Notes under the pieces: model-generated
The model's input: the letters and a program-made list of their open reading frames with translations, nothing else
Database searches by the model: none
Told to the model about the DNA's origin: nothing
Program-made: the position numbers and the translations under genes
In this document: positions 45,728 through 57,235 of the stretch, in pieces
How the letters are laid out: the number at the start of each line of letters is the position of its first letter
Numbering within the stretch: the first letter of the stretch is position 1
Origin: Tillus elongatus
Lineage: Eukaryota > Arthropoda > Insecta > Coleoptera > Cleridae
Assembly (NCBI GenBank): GCA_964006375.1
Contig: OZ023266.1
Coordinates: forward strand, 156,991,792-157,055,791
Direction of reading: 5' to 3'
Length of the DNA stretch: 64,000 bases

Positions 45728-45840
45728 AGGAGCAAGAATTCAGGCTTTTCTCCCAGACAATGTTTTTATTTTTTAAACAACCCATTTGTTTAAAAAATGA
45801 AGACATTGTCTGGGTGAAAAGCCTTTAATTCTTGTTCCTC
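45728..45840. repeat. Short foldback element (arms ~53 bp)
   Basis: Arms 45728-45780 and 45787-45840 are inverted copies ('caagaattcaggcttttctc' and 'ttgtctgggtgaaaagcc'), with a loop of only ~6 bp. Likely a miniature foldback transposon or the product of hairpin-primed synthesis. Confidence 0.75.
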
Positions 45841-45865
45841 TAATCATTCTCTGTTAATTCAGAAA

Positions 45866-46671
45866 TTACATGCATATTTCATATTTCTTATTCAGTTGAA
45901 GCGTCTGGAATGCAGGGTCTACTGTCTAATTCTGTTCTAGACATGCCTGATATTTCCGCTGATGAAGTTTCACTAGCCATTCGAAAGATCAAGGCAAATT
46001 ACATGCATATGTCATATTTCTTATTCAGTTGAAGCATCTGGAATGCAGGGTATACTGTCTAATTCTGTTCTAGACATGCCTGAAATTTCTGCTGATGAAG
46101 TTTCACTAGCCATTCGAAAGATCAAGGCAGGGTCTACTGTCTAATTCTGTTCTATACATGCCTGAAATTTCCGCTGATGAAGTTTCACTAGCCATTCGAA
46201 AGATCAAGGCAAATATGACTGCTGGTCCAGATAACATTCCAGCTTTTGTATTGAAAGATTGTTCCCCTGCAACTTGTAACACCACTAACCTTCATTTTTA
46301 ACCTCACTACCCGGCATGCTTCTTTCCCTAGCCTTTGGAGGTTGTCACGTCCTGTATCTGTGTTCAAGGATGTGGACCGAGCCAATATAGATAACTACAG
46401 ACAGATCATGATCGGGTCTAATTTTTCAAAAGTGTTTGAACTAGTCTTACTTCTTCATATTCAGTATCACATTAAACACCTCATCTCTGATAATCAACAT
46501 GGGTTTATGAATGGTAGGTCAACAGTCACCAATCTACTGTGTATTACTCAATACTTGTCGGGTGTTTTGGATGTGGCTAAACAGGCTGATGTAATACATC
46601 TTGATTTTAGAAATGCATTCTTCTGCGTAAGTTTTTATGCTAGCGATTTTCTGACCATCTCATTGAGCTGA
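45866..46671 (+). mobile_element. LINE family B RT N-terminal part with internal tandem duplication
   Basis: Encodes ISADEVSLAIRKIKANMTAG, then DNIPAFVLKD, and in 46342-46671 RPVSVFKDVDRANIDNYRQI, SDNQHGFMNGRSTVTN and ADVIHLDFRNAF: the RT region upstream of the catalytic YADD. The 5' part is tandemly duplicated: a segment from 'catatttcttattcagttga' to 'attcgaaagatcaaggca' appears at about 45885-45995 and 46011-46126, with a shorter third copy at 46126-46210. It ends abruptly at 46671 against a minus-strand LINE A. Confidence 0.8.
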
Positions 46672-48010
46672 ATTCGCTGTTCCCCTGGTAGATCTGTTGG
46701 GGGCAGCAGGTGGAGGAACTATCGAAGAAAGCTCCTCTGAGGTGTGCCCATGCAGGCACGTCGGTGGGCAAGGGATGGCAGCCTTTGGGTGAGAGTAGGG
46801 TCGCCGATGAGACATATAGCTCTCTTCTGAATGGAGTCCAGGATAGCGAATGTACAAGCGGCAAAGGCACCCCAGATGTGAGAGCAGTATTCGAGGTTTG
46901 GCCTTATTTGTGAAGTATATAAGGTATAGAGATTAGCTGGTGAAAAGTATTTGTGAGCCCAGAAGAGGAAACCTAATTTCTTGGCAGCCGCTTCTGCAAT
47001 TGATGTGACATGTTGGTGCCAATTGAGATTTCGATCCACAGAAATGCCAACAAGTGAAAACGACTCATTACTTTGAATAACTTGTGGTGGTGGTACTGAT
47101 GTCTTATAGCATTCAAGTTTTGTAGTAAGAAGGAGATCCAAGGGATTTGAGCTGTATGTTGGGATGCGAGGAAAGTAAATAGGTTGCTGAACCATATTGG
47201 CTAAAGAATTGCTGACTGCAAAGGCCTCTGCTGTTCTCCCTTGTGGATCGGTTTTTGAAGATCCTAGCCATTCCTTATTATGGACATTGAAGTAACCAAG
47301 AATAGTGACCTCGGAGGAAGGATATTCAGAAATCAGATGGTCGTTTTTTTCAGAAAGGTAGTCAAACAGCTGGACAAAGTTGTCAGAAGGTGACCGGTAA
47401 ATGTAACAGATGAATTTAGTTGCAGCCCTGAGAGAGAATTTTATCCAAAGTATGTCTTTTCTTCCAGCTTCTAAATTGGGGAGTCTGGTGCAGGGTAGAT
47501 TGCTACGGACATATGCGCACAAACCTCCATGCAATCTAAAGGAAGTAAGGAGCTCATACCCTGGGAAATTAAGGTGATTAGTGGTTGTTTTGGCACTGAT
47601 TTGGGTTTCGGTGAGGAAGAGGAGTTGGGGCCTATTAGCCTGGAGGAAATGGTGGACTGAGTTCAGGTTAGAATTTAGGCCACATATATTCGAGAAGGAT
47701 ATGTTAAATCTTGATGCCGGCGCCCCCTGTACACCCCTCTCCCGGAGATCCGAATGGAGGGGTATTTTATCTCCGGAATATTTTATACAAGGAGGAGCTA
47801 TCATCATTTTTGTTTGTAAGGGAAACCGACTCATACACCAGAACTGGAAACGTCCGTTGGGACTTCATCCGCCCCTTGATGTATGGGGTGGTACCTCCTC
47901 GAGCGTGAAAAAATTCTTTACTATCACGTAAAGGAAAAGTCCACCACCACCTGCCCCCGATTACGCCTTTTACGACAGGCCGGAGTTACCTTGAGCCTAT
48001 TCTTTTAGTT
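46672..48010 (-). mobile_element. LINE family A copy with internal deletion
   Basis: A minus-strand jockey-type LINE containing 5' untranslated sequence (48010-47835), the endonuclease and then directly the RT thumb. The C-terminus is cut at about 46675, joining a plus-strand LINE B fragment head-on. Confidence 0.88.
46719..47834 (-). pseudogene. Endonuclease-RT tail fusion ORF (371 aa) of LINE A
   Basis: A single open frame. The first ~240 residues are an apurinic-type endonuclease: FNISFSNICGLNSNLNSVHH (start motif with Asn), PQLLFLTETQIS (catalytic Glu), YRSPSDNF and ILGYFNVHNKEWLGS, where the usual Asp is Tyr. At about 47092 it jumps in frame to the RT thumb block QVIQSNESFSLVGISVDRNL and continues to QIRPNLEYCSHIWG. 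The whole RT catalytic core is missing. The fused frame probably survives by chance in a recent deletion. Confidence 0.85.
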
Positions 48011-48039
48011 AGTCCCCGGACCCACAGGGGAATATAATA

Positions 48040-48480
48040 GATACACTGCTTGCCTAGTAGAGAATTTAATTAACAAACAGAAAATGTTAGCGGAATCAAC
48101 GACTTTTAGAAGAGAGAAAGCCGAAGAAAGCTTTTGAAAGTATATATATTGCTAAATATAGTAATAATAAAAAGTGTATTAATTTGGCTCCGCCGCCTAT
48201 GGGTAGTCTACTGATAGACCACTTTATAAGAAAGACTGGCAGAAGCACGTCCAACAGATAATAAAAGAAAAAGGTATTTCTGCCAAACGAAATATATAAA
48301 TGTTTTGTGTCGCAGAACCTCCCTAAAACAATAGGGATCGACTGCCTGCAGAAGAATATAAATAGGGTTGTAGATGTAAGATATTTAGAATTATTTATCC
48401 TCTGATGACGCTAATTTGGTTTGTGAAACGATCGTCAGGTTTTAAAAAAATGTGCTGTATTGATTTGGATTCTCCACGTG
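48040..48480 (+). pseudogene. Penelope-like element relic with hammerhead-like motif
   Basis: At about 48055-48138 the plus strand reads LVENLINKQKMLAESTTFRR, paralleling LIDKLVNKHRTKKMISECTT of the element at 30.05 kb. The rest is decayed. At 48402-48436 lies CTGATGA, 16 nt, GAAA, CGATC and GTC. CCT before the core and AGG after GTC can pair as stem I, and ACGATCGT can self-pair, but stem II is poor. Confidence 0.5.
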
Positions 48481-49060
48481 TACTTATCAATTATTTTTTG
48501 TCTTATTCTTTAATTGATGATTTTATTCAAACCAAAATTTAAAAAATCGTATGATGTCAGATTGAGAAAGCTTTAAAATGAGGTGTCACTTATCATAGGG
48601 CGCCATTTAAAATTTAAGGGTACTTTATGCCCCTGCCCAAGGGGTAGATTCCAAGACACCAAAACATATGCAATCATGCGTCCCCTTTGAAAACAAAGTC
48701 GACGTATGTATCTCGGCTTTATTTTCTTTTTTTTAATTCCGCTATTCTCCAGGCGGGAAGTTTTAATCGGCAAACCCTGCATACAGCCGGCCACAGATAA
48801 ATGATTAAATTCCCCGCCTGAAAACTAGTAGTTTAAAAGTCAGCATATGCGTGCATTGTGAGCAGGCCAAAGTGAAATACATGTCGCTAGCCGCTTGTAA
48901 GAAAACCTACTACCTAATATTTACTAAAGAAAAAAGAAGGTGTAAAAGACCAAAATAAAATAGACACACATTCACACAAACACATATGAATCATGCAGTT
49001 AGTATAAAAGAGAAGGATCATGCTTGAAACGGTGGTGTGTACTAGAAACACGGTGCATAC
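48481..49060. other. AT-rich intron sequence, no gene seen
   Basis: Intronic to the minus-strand gene. No credible coding feature; short frames here are chance. Confidence 0.45.
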
Positions 49061-49144
49061 CTTTCTTCCTCCACCTTTAACCTTTGTTGTTGAACTTGCA
49101 AACGCATCTGAACTATCTGACTGTCAGACAGTGGATCTTTGCGG
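49061..49144 (-). CDS. Internal exon (84 nt) of the Par-3-like gene
   Basis: Acceptor 'ctatag' on the minus strand, donor AG|GTATGC. It enters with one base completing Ser, encodes RKDPLSDSQIVQMRLQVQQQ then RLKVEEE, and leaves with AG in phase 2. The Gln/Arg/Glu-rich run looks like a coiled coil. Phase matches both neighbours exactly. Confidence 0.75.
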
Positions 49145-49408
49145 CTATAGGGACACAAATACAATAAAATGACAATCATGTTGAGGGTTAAACACAAAAA
49201 CAATGTTACTACACACAATTTTGTTTGGTATGACATCCAATTACCTTAGATATCAATCAACTACAACTTATATTACACTAGAGAGACTTTATTTAAATAA
49301 AAAAAAAGGTAAAAATTCATCTGAAATTTATGTACTTAGCAATTTTATAATACAAATAATACCTTTAATTTTTACTATTAGGCTGTGGCTAAAGATATGT
49401 ATCAATGC

Positions 49409-50230
49409 TAGAGGTGTGCGAAGCTTTGACGTTTGGAACCGAGCCAGAACTTGAACCAAAGCCAAACTTAAATCGGACCTTCTGTTCGAAAAATTGTACG
49501 CTCTGGGCGATGTTAATGTAGTTCGAAGTTCGAAATTTGAAGTTCGTTGTTGAAAAACACTTCAAAAATAAACATTACAGGCATTCGAAGCTGCTAAAGG
49601 TAGCGAAGTTGTAACAGCCCCATTAACTCGGTAGCGGCACGTTAAACTTTGTATCGGCTCCATTTAGTCGGTAGCGTAATTTCAGGAGATTTTACTAATG
49701 CGTATTATTGACAGTTGGTGGGTCATCTTGGGACCTGACAGAGCCATTTAGCAATCACATAATTATTTGTTTTATATATCCTACCATCTCAAAGTCTGTC
49801 GGTTATGATAGCAGTGTAAAACCGATCGCCATCATAATGTTGTTACTGAAGAAGGTGTTGGGACGCTAGGATATATAAAAAAAATAATTCTGTGATTGCT
49901 AAATGGCTCGGTTGTGTCCCACCTACTATCAAAAATATGCACTAGTGAAACCTCTTGAAATTACGCTATTGACTCAATGAGACTGATAACGAGTTTGAAG
50001 CGTCGCTACCGAATTAAAGGGGCCGCAACTTCGCTACCATTGACAATATTCAATGTCTGTAAAGTTAAATTTCGAAGTATTTTTAAGCAATGAAGTTTGG
50101 AGAATTACATCTTTCGAACTTTGAACTACTTCAACATCGCTAGTGCGAACATATTTTCGAACCGCAGGTTCGGTTCGAGTTCGATTCGAAATTTCGAAGC
50201 TTCGCACACCTCTAAGTTTGCACACCTCTA
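49409..50230. mobile_element. hAT-type foldback MITE, 822 bp, 8-bp TSD
   Basis: Terminal inverted repeats start TAGAGGTGTGCGAAGCTT at 49409 and end with its counterpart, with an extra CACACCTCTA at 50221-50230. Flanking 8-bp repeats ATCAATGC (49401-49408) and ACCAATGC (50231-50238) differ at one base. The interior is also largely self-complementary: 'agccatttagcaatcacata' near 49743 pairs with 'tgtgattgctaaatggct' near 49892. TIR sequence and 8-bp duplication fit the hAT superfamily. No transposase. Confidence 0.85.
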
Positions 50231-50238
50231 ACCAATGC

Positions 50239-50647
50239 CAGTTTAAACCATACCAACCAACCAACCTAATAAGCAGCATAATGTCAATCATCGAACTTTA
50301 TAATTTTGCTAACATTAGCTATTTGATTGTCTAACATACCTAGTGAATTGGTTAAATTTATAATTAATTTCAAATTTCTATGCATTTCTTGCGGCACTCT
50401 AAAATTAATAATAATAATGCCTATTACTTTTTTGAAACATATGTTAACTAGAAAAATATGTACGCAATATTTATGTTGTAAAACATTTTACAATTCACAC
50501 AGTTGATTGTATCCAAGATAAATTATTGATAATATTGATCACCAATCTGTGGTGTTTTAATTTTGATATGAAATATGAAGTTTTCAAGTGAACTAATATA
50601 TCTAAACGAATTTCATCGACTTTTATTTTAAAATCCTAAACCCTAAA

Positions 50648-50713
<66 letters not shown>

Positions 50714-51054
50714 AAAAACTTTTGGAAAAGTTAAAATAACCTGATTTATTTATATTAATACAACATACTTTATATAAGTATACACGCCCTTATAAATGGC
50801 CACAGATGCATATTATCATAAAGCTAATTAGCTCATAGAGCTTCACAAGATAAATTGTAGTGTTTCTTTGTGTACAATTAAACAATAGGCACGTTTTAAA
50901 TATTATTTATTAACAACTTCATAGTTACTTGGGAACGTATTACATAATAGTGTCTATATTTATTAACTGTCAACTATGTCAATGTCCGTTCTTGCTTGGC
51001 TCCCGCTTCACTTGTCACCTGTTGCCGTGCTTTTTTTAAATTATTTTTTAAAAT
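50239..51054. other. AT-rich sequence with (AT)n tract
   Basis: A ~58-bp AT dinucleotide array lies at 50650-50708. No gene seen. Confidence 0.55.
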
Positions 51055-52300
51055 TTAATTTCAACAACACACCACGAGGGCTTACAGCCTAAATACTATC
51101 GTACCGTGGGTGTTGACAAGGAGGAAAGAGGCAACTTGTTAATTCTGGACTTGAAGGTTTGGATGTTCGGAGGAGAAGGAAAAACATGTGCCGGCAAGGA
51201 ATTCCACAACTTGGAAGTCCTCGGGACAAAAGATCGGGCATAACAAGATTTCCATGTCTGGTGACCTGGACAGTAAAAGGGTGCATTCGCTCTGTTCCCC
51301 TGGTAGATCTGTTGGGGGCAGCAGGTGGAGGAACTATGGAAGAAAGCTCCTCTGAGCAGTGCCTGTGCAGATATCTATAAAAGAGAGAGAGGTCACAAAC
51401 GGCACGTCGGTGGGCAAGGGATGGCAGCCTTTGGGTGAGGGTAGGGTCACCAATGAGACGTATAGCTCTCTTTTGAATGAAGTCCAGGATAGTGAGTGTA
51501 GAAGCGGCAGCTGAACCCCAGATGTGGGAGCAGTATTCGAGGTTTGGCCTTATTTGTGAAGTATATAAGGTATAGAGATTAGCTGGTGAAAAGTATTTGC
51601 GAGCCCGGAAAAGAAAACCTAATTTCTTAGCAGCCGCTTCTGCAATTGATGTCACATGTTGGTGCCAATGGAGATTTCGATCCACAGAAATGCCAACAAG
51701 AGAAAAGGACTCATTACTTTGAATAACTTGGTTGTTCATTGTGATGGGTCTAGGGCTGCTGTATCTCTTATGAGAAAGAAAGCAAGACTGAGATTTGGTG
51801 GGGTTGAATTCTGCTTCCCCAGTGTAATATTTTTTTGGAGATCCACGGAGACAAAACCCTCCATGAGTCTGCGATCTTCAACTAATTGGGCTAAAGAGAC
51901 AGGCTTAGAATGTTGTATATTTGAGTGGAGGGTACTGTCGTCCGCGTAACCGTGAACTGGGTTGGATGTGTAGTAGGGGCTAAAGCTGAACCTTGAGGAA
52001 CTCCTGCATTAATTGGATACAGTTTAGAGGAATGGCCATCCACGACAACAGAAATGCTTCGGTTGGAGAGGAAATTTGCTGTCCAGGTAAAGTTTAGGTG
52101 GTAGGCCATAGGCCGGAAGTTTATTAAGCAGCGCTGCGTGCCAGACCTGGTTGAATGCTTTGGATATGTGTAGAGTGACAATCTAGGATTCACAGTGTAG
52201 TTCCATAGACTTCTTCCAAGAATGGGTGACAAAGGAAAGGGGGTCGTCAGTCGATCTGTGCTGACGGAATCCATACTGCCTGTCATGGATTAGACTGTGT
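51055..52300 (-). mobile_element. LINE family A 3' copy
   Basis: Minus strand. About 52286-51891 is the RT N-terminal to core region with NFTWTANFLSNRSISVVVDG and INAGVPQGSALAPTTHP, with a deletion just after it removing FLLHINDL and altering the active-site frame (VTRTTVPS instead of VHSYADDS). 51739-51089 is one open thumb/C-terminal frame (SFSLVGISVDRNLHWHQHVT to the end). 3' end 'cacaccacgaggg' near 51070. Confidence 0.88.
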
Positions 52301-52379
52301 TTGCTTGCTGCTTGATGCTTGCTCTAGCCAGTATCTGTCAAAAGTCTACAGTGTTGCCAAACATCACAGAAATAATTTA

Positions 52380-52880
52380 TGAATATTTACATATTATTTT
52401 CTACCAAAAGTACTTCTTTCTGAAAAATAGAAGAAAGCCTTTTGCAGAACTGAGCCATACCGTTGCATAGCAAGTATTCTATTGTTTCTGCTGCTACAGT
52501 GCAGTGTATGTAGTTTTCACTGCCCACCCTACCCATCTTAATGAGGTGATACCTTACTAGGGGGTGTCTTGTGATTATTCTCAAGTCATTCCTGTTCAAT
52601 CCAAGAAACAGTTCAGACTTCCCTGTCGATTTGGTGATGAACCGTTTGCCTGCCTTAAGCCTGGCATTTTCCTCCAGTATGATACTATCATATCATATAT
52701 CCCAAGTATCAATTTCATTTCTTACATGGCTTTTTGTTAGTCCACAATAGGGCTCTGGACTATAGAATGATGTTGTTGCTGCCCTTTTTGTCTGTTTCGT
52801 TGCCTTCAATGCCCTGATGCACTGGTACCCACATCAAAGTTACTTCGTTGTTCGTAGCCAGTTGCTTAATAAACCTGGTT
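52380..52880 (-). pseudogene. RNase H-type LINE C-terminal relic
   Basis: The minus strand reads ATNNEVTLMWVPVHQGIEGN near 52860 (RNase H end block) and RNDLRIITRHPLVRYHLIKM (52599 onward) followed by a decayed knuckle (SENYIHCTVAAETIEYLLCN). It belongs to the RNase H-bearing LINEs but matches neither family C nor family D closely. Confidence 0.65.
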
Positions 52881-53284
52881 GCCATTTACCTTGTTTCAAA
52901 GCTAACACAATGGAAGTTTTTTTACTGTTCTATTAGAAGAATATTACTGTTTTTATAAAAACTTTTAAGTTAGCGATAAATTTGTGCCCAGAAAATTAAT
53001 TGGTTCATTTTGTATCTGTTTTGTGCGCTCCCTGTGGGATATGTACAGCTTATGCTGGAAGTAATTTAGTCACCTGTTAGAAAAACCTGCCGCCGAAATG
53101 TTTAGTACAGGGCTTATTTCTAAAATAAGGTCCACTTGTGTATGAGATAATCATAATAATGATTTATTCAACCCAACAGATAACTCCAATTACAGGGTTA
53201 ATTGAAAAAAGCACAATTTGTAGCAAACAAGAAGTAAACAAATAAGATAACAATGAGTAATAAAAAATATATAAAAACAGAACG
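52881..53284. other. AT-rich, no gene; possible LINE tail
   Basis: About 53160-53280 ('gatttattcaacccaacag' and following) resembles the 3' tail region of minus-strand LINE B at 61676-61800, but I cannot bound it. Confidence 0.35.
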
Positions 53285-54340
53285 GCGCAAGAAACCACTA
53301 TGTCCGCATTCTTTCTGAGGCAAAACACTCGTTTAATATCCACATCAAAAACAAAGTCCTCTCAAGCTCCAATGGCAGCAAATCCTTCTGGACTCTTGGG
53401 ACTTATTGGGAATAATTTCTGCAAGAGCACGTTTCCACCTCTTGTTTCAGGGGATGAAATTATTTCTACCGCCCTGGGCAAGGCTGAACTTTTTGCCTCG
53501 ATGTTCGCCGGCAATTCTACTCTCAACCCACCTCCAAATGTTCAACCACCAACAGTCCCCAATGTCGCGCATTAAATGACAGATATCATTTTTAAAACTA
53601 AAAAGGTATGAAAAATGCTCTCTTCTCTTAATACCAGGAAAGCCTCTGGCCTTAACGAGATCCAAGCAATTGTTCTCAAAAAATGCGCACCAGAACTTGC
53701 TCCTGTCCTGACTCGTCTGTTTCAGAAATCTTACAATAGAGGCATATTCCCTAGTAACTGGAAAACTGCTTGAGTACAACCCGTCCCCAAGAAAGGATTC
53801 AAAGCGCTTCCTAGCAAATACAGGCCTATTTCTCTCCTTTCAGTCATCTCTAAAGTGATGGAAAAGTATATAAACACCGAATTACTAAAATTTCTTTAAA
53901 AACACAGTCTAATCCACGACAGGCAGTATGGATTCCTTCAGCGCAGATAAACTGCCAACCTCCTTTCTTTTGTCACCCATTCTTGGAGCAAGTCAATGGA
54001 ACTACATGGTGAATCCCAGATTGTCGCTCTACACATATCCAAATCATTCAACCAGGTCTGGCACGCAGCGCTGCTTAATAAACTTCCGGCCTATGGCCTA
54101 CCACCAAAACTCTGTACCTGGACAGCAAATTTCCTCTCCAACAGGAGCATTTCTGTTGTCGTGGATGGCCATTCCTCTAAACTGTATCCAATTAATGCAG
54201 GAGTCCCTCAAGGTTCAGCTTTAGCCCTTACTTCGTTTTTTCTCCACATCAATGACCTCCTCTCTAACACATCCAGCCCAGTTCACAGTTACGCAGATGA
54301 CAGCAACCTCCACTCAAATATACAAAATTCTTTATATTAA
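53285..54340 (+). mobile_element. LINE family A middle part
   Basis: Plus-strand fragment from the linker (MSAFFLRQNTRLISTSKTKS) through RT N-terminal blocks (ASGLNEIQAIVLKKC, YRPISLLSVISKVMEKYI) into the RT core (NAGVPQGSALALTSFFLHIN and VHSYADDSNL, active site intact). Stops occur near 53572 and 53775. It ends sharply at about 54340. Confidence 0.88.
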
Positions 54341-54479
54341 TTGCCCCTAACTTTTTACACTTGATCTCATTCGAGATTGCATGGGCGGCACGACAGAAAG
54401 GAACAAGATAAACTTTTCTTGAGAAGGACACAGCTGTTAAACATTTTGTATGCACTTTCTTTTCAATTTATAAAGGCTA

Positions 54480-55700
54480 CCGAAATTACTTAGTTCGTCG
54501 GTTTATTTCCGATCGCAAAGCGAGTTTGTATGTTCATGGTCTATTTTCTAATAAATTCGGTATACATGCAACATGTCTCTGAAACGGAAAAGAAATGTGT
54601 CAACCATGAAACCAAAACTTGAAATCATATAACTTTGGGAACATTTTATTTTCATATGAACATATATCACATAACTTTGGGAGTGCCACAGGGTTCCATA
54701 CTCGGTCCACTACTGTTTAATATATTTATCGACCCAGTTAAACATGTTTTAGATGTTCCTTTTTTAATGTATGCAGATGATATTAAGATTTTTGCAAATA
54801 TGTCAAGCGTTGATGACTGTTTGAAGCTCTAGAACTGCCTTCGGATCCTTGATGAATGGTGTTGACTGAGTGGTCTTTCTATAAATGTTTCCAAGTGTTG
54901 TGTGATGTCCTTTACTCGAAATAAGCACTCAATTACTTTCAGGTACAATATAAGGGGGCGTTCGCTTGATCGCCCTGGGACAGTTAGGGACTTTGGAATT
55001 GTTTTTGATGGTACTCTATCTTTTAAACCACATTATGAGCAGACTGTCAGTTCTGCTTACAAAACTCATGGCTTTCTGATAAGAAAAAGCAAAAATTTCT
55101 CACAGACTGACATCCTCTCCCTGCTCTTTCGTTGTTTGGTTAGGTGCCGACTTGAATATGGCTCAGTTGTGTGGGCTCCTAGTTATGAGATACATATGGC
55201 AAGTCTAGAATCAGCGCAAAGGAAATTTCTAAAATTTCTTAGCTTTTGTGAGGATGGTCAATACCCTTCTATTGGTTTTCCTCAGGAAAGTATACTTATT
55301 CGCTTCAGTCTGCAGAGTCTGTTGATGCGTAGACAGTGCAGTTTCGTTATATTTTTATACAAACTGCTTAATTCTGTATTCGATCACCCTAATCTGCTTC
55401 AGCAACTTAATTTCAATGTGCCGCGTGTTGCAGCACGTTTTCCAGGCACATTCTATCTCCCGACTGATTGTTGCGATCGTCTCAAATATACCAGATGTGC
55501 AATGATTACTCTGCATTGCAAGACCACCTAGATATTATCTCATGTAATATATCAGAGATAAAAATGTTTTTCAAAGCGATGTAATTTGTGAAGCTCTCTT
55601 TTGTGTAGTTTGTTTGATTATTGTTTGTTATTATGTTTTGTGTATTGGCCCACCCTCCATTTGGCTTTTAAGCTGTGGGATGGTGTATGAATAAATAAAT
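54480..55700 (+). mobile_element. LINE family B 3' part, second copy
   Basis: RT fragment YLVRRFISDRKASLYVHGLF (about 54487), then a disrupted stretch, then TLGVPQGSILGPLLFNIFID and FLMYADDIKIFANMSSVDDC (54635-54832). A 209-residue frame at 54902-55531 (RDFGIVFDGTLSFKPHYEQT and onward) covers the thumb and C-terminus. It ends in 'aataaataaataaataa' at about 55690. It is very close to the 32.7-kb copy, and the two carry different disabling changes. Confidence 0.9.
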
Positions 55701-57034
55701 AAATAAATATTATCCGTGTTGACACCCCCCCCCACCCCCACCCCCACCGATAGCCTGCATAATAGAGTATACTGTATGTCGAATATGAAAAACATTTAAT
55801 AAATATATGTTTTAAGGATGTTTACAGTATTTTTCGCCTTATTACAAAACGGACCTCATTTAAAAAATAAGCCTCGGAGTTTGTATCGCTTACTAGAGAT
55901 GCTGCTACTTCTAAAATTACGTGCATATCGCCGAGGATATGCAGCACACTTTCAAATTGAATTTACTCAACATAGGAGATACGTAAAGCAGTGAAAAACA
56001 CGGAGCACATTTCTAATGTTGCAGTTAACAGCTTAAAATATGCATCTGTGACCGATTAAAGAAAAGCATGTTTTATAGTATGCATCCGATGATGAAATTT
56101 AATTAACTATATTTTTGTTTTCAGTTTTTCACATCTTTATCTATGCTTTCCAAATTGTTAAACCAAATCTAAACTAATAGTAAACACACACTGAAAAATA
56201 CGTTTTTTTTTCTGAAATATTTGTTTGAAGAGAAGATTATTGTATCCCGTTCTTAAACATATCTTCGCTTATTTTTCCTTCTAGGAGATAAATGTTATAA
56301 ACGGAAAACATAAATTCCTCTAGATTACTTGTCATGCATCATGTGTTAGTAAATATGAGCACAACATAACAATGACAAGAAAATGGAAAGAAAAACAAAA
56401 GGAGGATGAAGTAATGAACCACAACCTTCATTCTCAAAATAAACATTATATTAAGTAAACACAAAACATAAATAACAAATTCACCATTTTTCCAAACCTC
56501 CATTCAAACGGAAACTTTGTTTTTCAGTTAAAATGTCCTTGTTTTTTAAAGGTATTTCAGACCTTTGAGCTAAGCTTAACTTTATTTTTTTTTTATCTAT
56601 ATATTCCAGATGAACCCAAAATAAAATGGTTTATCCAATGATTACTTTAGCACTTACCCAGTTTATATATAGGCCGTCGTTTAAAAGCAATCTATGCCAA
56701 ATGATTCATTTTACAGCTATACAATTTATATATATTTAAAATATTTACAAGAACATTTTATTTAAACTTTAAATACTTTTATTTTAACTAAATATGATTT
56801 AAAAAAATGGTAATGAAATATTTAAATTTATCTACTAAGGTTCTTTTAAAATCAAAGTTACTTTTCGATTACTGGTCAGTCATGTCACTGTCAAGTTATC
56901 ATACTTTTTTAGGGCCTCTTTGCCATGTCAGGATCGTAGTATAAATTACCTACCATTATTTATTTCAGCGGTTTTATTATGAGATTAGTTTAAAAATTAT
57001 ATTATCAATTTACTCTTACAGTATGTACTCATGT
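55701..57034. other. AT-rich intron sequence, no gene seen
   Basis: A C-rich tract 'cccccccccaccccca' lies near 55726-55747. Otherwise AT-rich without features. Confidence 0.5.
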
Positions 57035-57046
57035 CATACGCTACAT

Positions 57047-57100
57047 CCAAGGGTTGCGGTGCTATCGGGGCGGCAAGGCCGCGGACGAGCCCTGAGGGAA
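57047..57100 (+). mobile_element. Tail-only retroposon (54 bp) with 12-bp TSD
   Basis: Begins 'ccaagggttgcggtgctatc' and ends 'gacgagccctgagggaa', the terminal segment of LINE C alone. It is bounded by the perfect duplication CATACGCTACAT at 57035-57046 and 57101-57112. Practically no poly(A) remains. Confidence 0.92.
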
Positions 57101-57235
57101 CATACGCTACATAATTATTTTCTTATTCTATGTTCTATATTGTGACATGACATTGACACATGGCATCCTAGTTAATTATACCTACAACTAAATGATCTAC
57201 TAAGGTAAAAAACGATATGTATACGGTAGGAACAT

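Noticed and set aside
54571..54630. Pogo/Tigger-like N-terminus (MSLKRKRNVSTMKPKLEII)
   Set aside because: The 19 residues resemble the start of CENP-B-type transposases, but the frame stops at once and nothing else of the family follows. It may be chance or a tiny fragment.
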